Below are positions 1 to 8,508 of a DNA stretch of 64,000 nucleotides, piece by piece (position 1 is the stretch's first letter; every line of letters starts with the position of its first letter). Position numbers and translations under genes: made by a program. The stretch spans positions 868,001 to 932,000 of the forward strand of contig CP073217.1 in NCBI GenBank assembly GCA_020342235.1. The letters run 5' to 3'. The DNA is from Saccharomycopsis phalli. Taxonomy: Eukaryota > Ascomycota > Saccharomycetes > Ascoideales > Saccharomycopsidaceae. The notes beneath the pieces are model-generated. The model was not told where the DNA came from. It saw only the letters and a list, made by a program, of their open reading frames with translations, and searched no databases.

Positions 1-1165
1 GAATCTAGTATGTCATCAATGCGTGATAGAATTTGAGTTTCTAAGAGCTCTGGACATTGGAGGTCGTGTATGATGGAGGGGGAGTGAATCTCGCATCTTT
101 TGCACTTTGAGCAGTATGGCACTGATTTTACGTGCATTCCTATAGTGGTTTGGAAGTGAGTCACAGGTAGAGGTGGCCATTTCCTGCCACTCTTTGGTAG
201 CCGTTTCTGAGGCCATTTTCTTGAGCAACTGGATGCGAGACCGCTATAGATCTTGTATCGGTGGTGGGTCGTTTTCGAGTTGTTGTTCCTCTAGTACATA
301 ATCTGCTCGATGTTCAAGTAAGCGGGTGACTGCATCAAAACGTTCTGATATCTGGGTTGTGGGGGCTGTTGCCTGTAACATTTCCTGGATAAGAAGGAGC
401 TTGGGAATTGTGTTTCTTGTGTTTCTGTCGTGGTTGAGAACCACTGCAGAACAAGTTCACTAGTGCAACATCGGTGTCGGTAATATCTTTACCGACTCCC
501 GGTTTTGATCAGACTAAAGTAATCCAACCAATGATGTTTTTGATAAGATATTATTGGAGGATAAAGATCTGATAAGAGATCCAGAATAGTCTATATAAGA
601 AGGGCTTCCTTCTTATAGAAAACACACAATTCAACTGAACAGTTCAGCTAGATATTATATCTAGCAAAGCCCAATCCGGTTATCCAAATCCTAAAGGAAC
701 AAAACAAATAATTAAGTAGTTTATAGTTCACATAATACTATGTCTATTTCAGGCGATACTATTAACTACGACAGTTTCCATTGATCGTGGTAGTTTGGAA
801 CAAACTTGAGCGGACTGGGTTTTGGCGTGATGTATTCATGAACCATCTCATGGATTTCATTATTGCCAAGGACTTGAGTAGGATCGTTGGTGGTGGAATA
901 CCACTTTCGATATAGATGATTGGGGTCCATCAATATTTAGCCGAGTGCTTCTATTTTGGAGAAAGTTACTAGTCCAATTGATTATCTCAGGTGGTGCGCC
1001 GACGGCCCTCATCTTTCTTAGTAGGATCGGGTGGCTTATGTTGTTGAAGGCACCTTCGATATCTACAAGGACTGCTCCGGAATGGTGGGAGTTGTCTATT
1101 AACTGCATGCTGTGCAGTATCATGAGTTCATTCAAACGGAGAACAGATCTCCGCTATCGGTGACT
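1..1165 (-). mobile_element. LINE (non-LTR retrotransposon) fragment, interrupted by a solo LTR
   Basis: A degenerate LINE fragment in minus orientation runs off the left edge. At 1135-860 the minus strand encodes reverse-transcriptase palm sequence with VLVDIEGAFNN and a following W..NFLQNRST block, typical of fungal LINEs. At 444-16 it encodes the C-terminal region, related to the TKEWQ..PAHYR stretch of the plus-strand copy at 4470. The central catalytic part is missing, so it cannot be active. A solo LTR (426-773) splits it. The same sequence, without most of the RT part, recurs at 5700-6520 beside the second protease gene. Assignment to the Tad1/I-like side of LINEs is inference from the VDI.GAFNN motif. 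Confidence 0.8.
426..773. mobile_element. Solo LTR with 5-bp target duplication
   Basis: This 348-bp element starts TGTCGTGG and ends CTACGACA, so its ends form the inverted repeat TGTCG/CGACA. It is flanked by the perfect 5-bp duplication gtttc (421-425 and 774-778). It resembles the elements at 5778, 16288 and 35769 (shared ACAACCACT/GAGAACCACT start and CCGGTTATCC..CCTAAAGGAACAAAAC block). No internal retrotransposon genes are nearby, so it is a solo LTR. The Ty1- versus Ty3-type family cannot be told. The clean target duplication suggests a fairly young insertion. Confidence 0.85.
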
Positions 1166-1195
1166 TACTTGTGGTGTTCAACCTCAAAATAATGT

Positions 1196-2703
1196 TTCAT
1201 GGATTCTAAGTATATTGAATGTTTCATAGATCCCAAATTTTATTGCATGAGATGTTTTCTGGATTCCAAATTTTCGAATTTACAGCACCATGCATCTTAC
1301 GGCACCATATTCAAACATGTATGAGGCGCGAAATTATCCAAGAAGCCTCATGATGCCCAGGAAAATGACATAAATACAATAATTTTCCAGCAGTAACAGT
1401 ATCAAATGCAATTATTAGTATTATTATTCCTTGTCTTGAGTCCTGCTTTCTCTGCGACATTGGGCTCTCCTGACAGTTTATTTGAAAAACGAGCTCCGCA
1501 AGACAAAAAACCCGGTTATGTTATCACTAATTTTGATAACAGATTCAATTTTCCGCAAGTAACTCTCAAGGTTGGCAAGCAAACCCTAAATGCACTTTAC
1601 GACACCGGATCAAGTCTGACTTGGTTCCCTAGACTCGGTGCCATGATTAACCGTAAAGAGCTTAAGAATCAATTTAAAGTCGACGTGGAATATTTGAAAG
1701 AGTACCCAAAGACGAATTACATCTACAATCCAGAGAATCTTAAAGAACCAGGATTAGGAATCCCTGTGTTGCATGAAACCTATTTTGATGGTTCCAAAGT
1801 AAAAGCAACCTATCGTAAAAGTGATATAGTTCTTGGTCTGGCCATATTGCCATCCACTATATTTGGTTGGGCCTGGGTAAGTGACTATCCATATGCTATT
1901 ATGGGCTTGGGTCCGCAAAGCGAACCCCTATCGCAACCGGGAATAGTGCAGACGCTCCAAACATCAGGTTATATTAGTCGTCAAGAGTACGGGATTCACA
2001 TGAACCTGGTCAGTGGTAAGGATAATGGACAGACTGTCTTTGGTGGAGTAGACACAAACCGATTCACGGGGGACTTGAGAATGATCACTGCTCACAGAAA
2101 CATTAATGGGCATTTGAATGTATACTTGTCTGGCATAAGTGGTCCTCAACTCAAAAACGATTATAGTGGCCATATTCTAACTTCTATAAATACTGGATCC
2201 AATATGATTGTCTTACCTGGGAGCCTCAAACAGTATTTTGAAGTAAAAATACTGAAGGGAAACACTTATAGTGCGTGTGACGGGAGCGGCATTGGAGACT
2301 TGACCTTTCATTTTAATGATAAAACTCATGTTACTGTTCTGCCTGAGATGATGATGCTTAACAGTGTTCCTAATGGTAACAATTTGTGTAAGTTTGCGAT
2401 CACCTTTGGACAGACTGAAGATATTGTTCTAGGCGTACCATTTTTGAAAGCTGCATATGTCTATTATGACAATGAAACTCCTCGGATTGGATTAGCAAAG
2501 GCAGCTATAGCAGAAAGCACCACACCAACTAATATTGTCACTCCAGTTATTGGTAGTATTAAAGGTACTGGGAAAGATGCTTGAGCGAAATGATAAATAT
2601 CTGATTGGTATATTTCTAACCTCTTTCTGGTAAAGAGGTTTGTGAATTAAAAAATGCAGAATTTGTCAAATGATTCAATCTATTCTCGTAGTATCAATAT
2701 ATG
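1196..2703 (+). repeat. Segmental duplication, copy 1 (protease gene plus flanks)
   Basis: About 1.5 kb matches 6608-8113 closely. The match covers about 200 bp of promoter (shared run around CAGCACCATGCATCTTACGG), the whole protease gene and about 115 bp of 3' flank ending at GTAGTATCAATATAT. LINE sequence upstream (1-1165) is also shared with 5700-6520, so the original duplicated unit was larger. Confidence 0.9.
1406..2584 (+). CDS. Secreted aspartyl protease-like protein, copy 1 (second catalytic Asp replaced)
   Basis: A 392-residue pepsin-family (A1) protein like yeast secreted aspartyl proteases. A signal peptide (residues 1-16, hydrophobic LLVLLFLVLSPAFSA) is followed by a very short pro-segment ending in a Kex2-type site KR at 28-29. 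The first active-site motif DTGSS is at 66-70 and a YFDGS flap-like motif at about 126-130. VFGGVD (211-216) is typical of candidapepsins. The second motif, normally DTG or DSG, reads INTGS with Asn262, so normal aspartyl-protease catalysis is doubtful. C291 and C328 could form the conserved C-lobe disulfide. No GPI signal is visible at the end. It is a duplicate of the gene at 6820. Start chosen at the ATG that gives the signal peptide. It could be a pseudo-enzyme or an enzyme with altered pH behaviour. Confidence 0.88.
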   Translation: MQLLVLLFLVLSPAFSATLGSPDSLFEKRAPQDKKPGYVITNFDNRFNFPQVTLKVGKQTLNALYDTGSSLTWFPRLGAMINRKELKNQFKVDVEYLKEYPKTNYIYNPENLKEPGLGIPVLHETYFDGSKVKATYRKSDIVLGLAILPSTIFGWAWVSDYPYAIMGLGPQSEPLSQPGIVQTLQTSGYISRQEYGIHMNLVSGKDNGQTVFGGVDTNRFTGDLRMITAHRNINGHLNVYLSGISGPQLKNDYSGHILTSINTGSNMIVLPGSLKQYFEVKILKGNTYSACDGSGIGDLTFHFNDKTHVTVLPEMMMLNSVPNGNNLCKFAITFGQTEDIVLGVPFLKAAYVYYDNETPRIGLAKAAIAESTTPTNIVTPVIGSIKGTGKDA

Positions 2704-2743
2704 TTGTTTTGTACTAAAGTCCATACCTACCTTAAATCTTTTG

Positions 2744-3165
2744 GATAATAATAATAATAATAATAATATTTATTTTTGTATTTAGCTATATATTGTCTCC
2801 GGCAATACGGTTATTCGACAGATATATGTTTACTCAGGAACATCCTGAGGCAGCATTGCTGTTGAAGAAAACCCTTTGTCAACCCTCACTGGGTTGCTTG
2901 GGATTAAAAACTTCAATGGGGGCGGTTATATTGTTGGTGCTTGGTGCTTGCATGGATTGTGTAAGAAGCCTGGTCACTCTTGTTGTCGAATGTGACCGCT
3001 GAATCTCATCATGTGTTGGAGGAATCATATTCCAACACGTAATGTCATCAATGAATCCTAAAGTCACAGCCCCTTTCCGCTCAAGCCGGTTGTAAAGGTC
3101 GTGGGTGAAGATCATGAAGAGGATTGGAGAATCTTTTGGATACAAGAGTCAAATTTCTACGATCA
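2744..3165 (-). mobile_element. LINE fragment with (ATT)n 3' tail
   Basis: A minus-strand LINE fragment. The simple repeat at 2747-2768 is the reverse of the ATT-rich tail seen at 5145-5162. At 3145-2879 the strand encodes an RT piece with PILFMIFTHDLY and the catalytic-type FIDDI motif. The rest of the RT and the C-terminal region are missing between these parts, so it is an internally deleted, dead copy. Confidence 0.75.
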
Positions 3166-3423
3166 CTCTTTGATAATTATCCAAAACACATTTTCTATGC
3201 CATTGAACACAAATCTAGAACACCGTAACCGAGTAGATCCAATCTACTCGTTATTATAATGATTATTATGAGTAAGGCGCCAATGGTTCCTTCTTTGTAT
3301 GTATAGGTGCTTACTGTTATGACACTCATCAACGACGCTGATATGAACAGAAATAGGCAATAGAAATGTGAGCTACGAAAGTACCACAAGGGCATCAGCA
3401 CCCCTCCATCACAGCACAAGCAC

Positions 3424-5162
3424 ATGAGTGCAGTGCTAGTCGATATCAAAGGAGCTTTCAACAACAAGCTTTCAGAGAAGTGGATACCAGTGACTTTTGG
3501 AGTGCCTCAGGGCTCGCCGATCTCGCCTATCCTTTTCATGATCTACACCCACGACCTCTATAAGCGACTACGAGACCATAGGGTCAAAGTAATTGGTTTT
3601 ATCAATGACATAACCATATACAAGACAGGCGGACAGCGGACAATCCAGAGGGCGCTCTCACAGAGTCTCAGCATATGCCACCAGTGGGCCCAAGAAAACT
3701 ACACAGGCTTTGACTATGGGGAAAAATTACAATACGTCAGATTCTTCGCAAAATCAAGCGGCTCAATTCTCCACCTTTCAGATGGAACAATAAAGGAAGA
3801 GTCCACAGAAGTGAAACTACTAGGGATATTCTTAGACTCAGAACTTAGGTTCAGGCAACACATTGGGAACATGACGCTTCGTTTGAAGAGAACCACTGGG
3901 CGGATACAGGTCATTAGTCGCATCACAAAGGGAACCCGAGGGAAGACCACGCTAATCTTGTTTAAGACATGCGCGCTACCCCTCATCACATATGGACTAG
4001 AGATTTTCTACCATAAGTTAGCCAAAACCCAGATCGAAGCCATCAGAGTATGTTACAACATTTCATTGCGTAATGCACTTGGTATGTTGAAACCGACCCT
4101 GACCGGAATCCTCAATATCGAAGCAGGGATGCTTCCGATTCAACTTCTTATAAAACAAGCCGCGATAGAAAAGTGTGTGTGATGCTTCACTAACACTAAT
4201 ATGAAAAACCCCCTACAAGACAGCATCAATAAGCAAATAGTACTCGGAGTCACAAACCGGGACGCCTACTCATACCCTCTCATACGAGAATCCTTTGAAA
4301 GCATTCACATAAGTGCGCCATACCAAAGATCATTTAAAGAAGCTGCATCAAATATAGATCATCATTCAGAAGTGTTAGTCCAAACCCATTCGGAACTGTC
4401 AGATAGTCAGAGTTCAGCCCTGTAGGGACGAAAGAAATGGGCCCTTAAAGACCAAATAAACACAAAGATGACCAAGGAATGGCAAAAACTAGTGCACACT
4501 GGTGAGATTACTCTTCCAGCCCACTATAGAACTCTACACGGAACGGATTCACCGGTGGTTACCACCGCTAAAGCTAAACTCCTACTAGCCGAGGCCTTGG
4601 CCGGCCCAAAGAATATTTTGAGCCTGATAAGCCAACTTCTAAGTGGAAAAAGCTTGGTATCATGTACCATCAAGAAACAATTCAATCCCGATTGTGATCC
4701 AAAGTGCCCTAGGTGCGAAAATCCCTCCCCAACAATATTCCATGACCTATCATGCCCATGTTTAGAGGTATTCCGAACTCAGGAAACAATCGGCGAAGGC
4801 CTCACAGCCAGAGCGTAGATTCGCCGCCTCTTTACAGACGCAAAATCAGTTCATTCTCTTATAGGTTTCTACACGTTAGTGCTGAATGGGTAGATTCCTT
4901 TTCCTTTTGCAGTACACAAGAAGGGCGGCCGGGCAGGTAGTCCCTCCGGGGGCGAGACTCCATAGCTCTTTCTGAGTCATCTCTCTTCAACAGTTCCTTA
5001 AAGATCAAGTCGAAAGTTTTTATCCCCATTCAAAGGGTTTTCTCTCGACTCCACAATTAGCGGCGCCGTCCTTAGTTTTTTAGACGGTGAAATATCAATC
5101 TCACCCTTCTGGGGAGCCTAGTATAGCTATAGAAGTAAATAAACATTATTATTATTATTTTT
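3424..5162 (+). mobile_element. LINE fragment, longest copy (RT to 3' tail)
   Basis: This plus-strand LINE covers the RT from VDIKGAFNN through FGVPQGSPISPILF (about 3500) and LLGIFLD (about 3815) to the stop near 4180. C-terminal pieces at 4201-4425 and 4468-4818 end in a zinc-knuckle-like C..C..C...H....C region near 4695-4760. A 3' region follows, ending in AATAAACATTATTATTATT at about 5138-5156. Between GAFNN and FGVPQG the stretch that copy 1-1165 carries (W..NFLQNRST) is absent, an in-frame loss of tens of residues. The metal-binding motif reads FINDI (about 3598) instead of FIDDI, so one catalytic Asp is Asn. Stops also interrupt the frame. The copy is dead. Confidence 0.85.
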
Positions 5163-5324
5163 ATAAGTGCTTACACTGTTTATGATGGCCCATAGCCACG
5201 GCTGTACCCACAATCACGTGCATATAATATCAGGGTCTCTAACCAGCAGTACCATTTCACATAACCAGGGTAGTACACCTAGCTGGTTATACGAACACTC
5301 GCATCATGCATCTTTGTATTATTT

Positions 5325-6520
5325 TATGTAAGGCTATAGCTATACTTCGGCTCTGGAGAGATTGATATTTTACCGTCCAAGACTAGGTACAGCACCGCTA
5401 TATATGTTTCACAGAGAAAACCCTTCAAATGGGTAGAAAAACTCCAGGCGGTATTTTTAGTAGTTGAAGAAAACCCATTGTCAGCCCTCATTTGGTTTTT
5501 TGAGATTAAAAGCTTCAATGTCAGCAGTCATATTGCTGATGGTTAGTACTTGTTGTGCAGAAAGCCTGGACGCCCTTGTTACCAAGTTTGACCGCCGAGT
5601 CTCGTCATGTGTTGATGAAATCATGTTCCACACGTTCTGATAAAAATAAACTTATGAACTGATTGGCAAACACTTTTCAAGTGTGTTGCGTATTCCATGA
5701 GTGGAATCTAGTATTTCATCAATGCGTGATAGAATTCGAGCTTCTAAGAGCTCTGGACACCGGAGGTCGTATATTATTGTTGAGGTTGAGAACCACAAGT
5801 AAGACACCTATAACGGAGAAGCAATTCTACGTTGTAATGTACTCACTGAGTAAGACAACTAAGCGGTTATGCTGTTGTAATAACCAGTGAAACTCATAAC
5901 AATAGGATCTTATAAGGGAATATAATCTCCTATAAAGAGAGGATATTTCCGTAGTTCAGGGGAGGAACTAAATCAATCCAATCATCACTACCGTTCCGAT
6001 TATTCAATTATGAAAGGAACAAAACTCATCTATAATTAACTAAATATCTGAATATAAGTTTGTAACGATGTCACACTCAATGGACGAGGATATAGACATC
6101 GACAATTATAGAAGGGGAGTGAATCCCGCATCTTTTGCACTTCTGGTCATCATTGCAAAATAGTTTGAGCAACGAGTTGTCTGTGCGGCTATCTCCATTA
6201 AGTAACTGTAATGTAAAACTGAGGATTGCCTTGAGGCATGCAAGCTCCTTACAGAGGCGTCTCGTTTTATCTCAGTGTGGGGTCGTCTCCGAGTCGTTTT
6301 TCTAATAGCGAGTAATCCGCTCATTTTTCAAGTATTCGGGCGACTGCATCAAAAGCTCCGATATCTGGATTATTGGTAGCTGTTGCCTGTAACATATGAT
6401 GGATAAGAGGACTCTTAGGAATTGTGACTTGACGTACTTGGTGTAGCCTCTTCTTTGACTCTTGTGCTTCCATCTATCATGGTAGTTTGGAACAAACTCG
6501 AGCGGACCTGAGACAGATCT
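5325..6520 (-). mobile_element. LINE fragment, 3' end and C-terminal region, split by a solo LTR
   Basis: At 5335-5390 lies the reverse complement of the LINE 3' end (CTATAGCTATAC, GAGATTGATATT). The following 5460-5660 matches 2870-3050. From 5703 the sequence is the same LINE segment as at the window start (shared GAATCTAGTAT, CATCAATGCGTGATAGAAT). It is interrupted by the LTR at 5778-6104 and continues to about 6520, where GGTAGTTTGGAACAAACT matches 788-806. It has no intact frame. Confidence 0.78.
5778..6104. mobile_element. Solo LTR inserted into LINE, 5-bp target duplication
   Basis: A 327-bp element starting TGTTGAGG and ending ATCGACA, flanked by perfect ATTAT duplications (5773-5777 and 6105-6109). 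Comparison with the uninterrupted LINE sequence at 60-95 shows the empty site, so the insertion is certain. It is a diverged relative of the LTR at 426 (GAGAACCAC start, AAAGGAACAAAAC block) and is flanked by no retrotransposon genes. Confidence 0.88.
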
Positions 6521-6607
6521 AATCTTGATACAAGCGGATCAGGGGCATAGCCTTGTATTACAGATACTGTGCATTTTATAGGAGCAAAAATATTGCATCA
6601 TCGGATA

Positions 6608-8113
6608 TTTTATGGATTCGAAGTATAGCATTCAATGTTTCATGGAGATCAAATTTTACTGCACGGGATATTGCCTGGTTTCCAAATTTCCAAATTTACA
6701 GCACCATGCATCTTACGGCACCATATCCAAACATGTATGTGGCGCGAAATTATCCAAGCCTCTTGGTGCCCAGAATAAATGACATAAATACAATCATTTT
6801 CCAGTAGTAACAGTATCAAATGCAATTATTAGTATTATTATTCCTTGTCTTGAGTCCTGCTTTCTCTGCGACATTGGGCTCTCCTGACAGTTTATTTGAA
6901 AAACGAGCTCCGCAAGACAAAAAACCCGGTTATGTTATCACCAAATTTGATAACAGATTCAATTTTCCGCAAGTAACTCTCGAAGTTGGTGATCAAACCC
7001 TAAATGCACTTTGTGACACTGGATCAAGTTTGACATGGTTCGCTCGATCCAAAGAGACGGTTAACCATGATACGCTCCCGACAAAATTTAAAGTCGATAG
7101 AAGATTTTTCAACGAGTACACTGATGCAAACTATATCTATGATACAAAGAAGCCTCATAACGGACTATTGAGAATCAATAAGTTTGATAAAACCTATTTT
7201 GACAATTCCAAAGCATACGGACTTTATTTTAAGAAGAATATTGTTCTTGGTCTGGCCAATTTGCCAGACGCTATATTTGGCTTGGCCTGGGAAAGTGGCT
7301 ATCCATATGCTATTATGGGCTTGGGTCCGCATGACTCCTCTATTTCACAACCTGGAATAGTGCAGACGCTCCAAACATCAAAATATATAAATCGTCAAGA
7401 GTACGGGATTCACATGAACCTGGTCAATGGTAAGGATAATGGACAGATTGTCTTTGGTGGAGTAGACAAAAACCGATTCACAGGGCCTTTGACAATGTTT
7501 CCTGCTTCCATAACCAAAGATAAACAATTAGGTGTAATATTGTCTGGCATTAGTGGTGATCGATTACTTGAAGATCTTATTGTCCCAACTACAGTTTCTA
7601 TTAATACTGGATCCAATATGATTATTTTACCTGAGAGCTTCAAACAGTATTTTGAAGTAAAAACAGATGACGGAAACACTTTTAGTAACTGTGACGGGAA
7701 TGGCATTGGAAGCTTGACCTTTCACATCCATGAACGCAGTTTTACTGTTCTGCCTCAGATGATGAAGCTTGGTAGAGTTCCCTTTTCAAAAGATATGTGT
7801 AAGTTTGCGATCACCTTTGGACAAACTGAAGATATTTTTCTAGGCGTACCATTTTTGAAAGCTGCATATGTCTATTATGACAATGAAACTCCTCGGATTG
7901 GATTAGCAAAGGCAGCTATAGCAGAAAGCACCACACCAACTAATATTGTCTCTCCAGTTATTGGTAGTATTGAAGGTACTGGGAAAGATGCTTGAGCGAG
8001 ATGATAAATATCTGATAGGTATATTTCTAACCTCATTCTGGTAAAGAGGTTTGAAAATTTAAAAAATGCAGAATTTGTCAAATGATTCAATCTGTCCTCG
8101 TAGTATCAATATA
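6608..8113 (+). repeat. Segmental duplication, copy 2 (protease gene plus flanks)
   Basis: Second copy of the unit at 1196-2703, in the same orientation. Similarity is near identity over the promoter, signal-peptide region and last third of the gene. It is much lower in the middle of the coding region. Confidence 0.9.
6820..7995 (+). CDS. Secreted aspartyl protease-like protein, copy 2 (second catalytic Asp replaced)
   Basis: A 391-residue paralogue of the gene at 1406, in the same orientation. It has the same signal peptide, the same KR processing site at 28-29 and the same DTGSS at 66-70. Cys replaces Tyr at position 65 (LNALCDTGSS). VFGGVD lies at 211-216. The second active-site motif again reads INTGS with Asn262, so the loss of the second Asp predates the duplication or was shared by conversion. 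Residues 75-150 and 225-260 differ strongly between the copies, while residues 1-60 and about 335 to the end are almost identical. Both copies keep full reading frames, which suggests selection for a product. Without the second Asp a peptide-binding or decoy role is possible; that is inference. Confidence 0.88.
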   Translation: MQLLVLLFLVLSPAFSATLGSPDSLFEKRAPQDKKPGYVITKFDNRFNFPQVTLEVGDQTLNALCDTGSSLTWFARSKETVNHDTLPTKFKVDRRFFNEYTDANYIYDTKKPHNGLLRINKFDKTYFDNSKAYGLYFKKNIVLGLANLPDAIFGLAWESGYPYAIMGLGPHDSSISQPGIVQTLQTSKYINRQEYGIHMNLVNGKDNGQIVFGGVDKNRFTGPLTMFPASITKDKQLGVILSGISGDRLLEDLIVPTTVSINTGSNMIILPESFKQYFEVKTDDGNTFSNCDGNGIGSLTFHIHERSFTVLPQMMKLGRVPFSKDMCKFAITFGQTEDIFLGVPFLKAAYVYYDNETPRIGLAKAAIAESTTPTNIVSPVIGSIEGTGKDA

Positions 8114-8508
8114 TAAAGTACATTGGTGAAAATATACAGATGAAAAGCAATCGTTAATATAATAATTAAGATACGAGTTTATCAAACAGTTGAATGCACT
8201 CGTCAAATAATTTGTGACAATGGCAAACGATACTAGTTGATAAGACCGTTAGAATATATTCGCTTGGTCTATTAGGGAACAAGACAGACTATATATATAT
8301 AGTGGCGAAGTAGCCGGGAACGGAGAGGCCTCGGCGTACGGCGCGGTTGCCTTTGTGTTGTGTCAAATGGTCCGAGGAATATGCTTTGGGTAACTGAAAT
8401 ATCTAAAATATGGGTCTAATCACGTACGGGCTAATGTAAATATGACAAACTTGATTGATAATTGCCTCTACACTACCACACGGCCCCCTGTGCCTGGGTT
8501 AAACTATA
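8114..8508. other. Intergenic region between the protease copy and the kinesin
   Basis: No gene is visible. A block at 8245-8300 (TATATTCGCTTGGTCTATTA, then a TA run) resembles 35325-35370 (TATATTTGCTTGGCTATTA) and may be a remnant of a second dispersed repeat family. This is weak. Confidence 0.3.
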
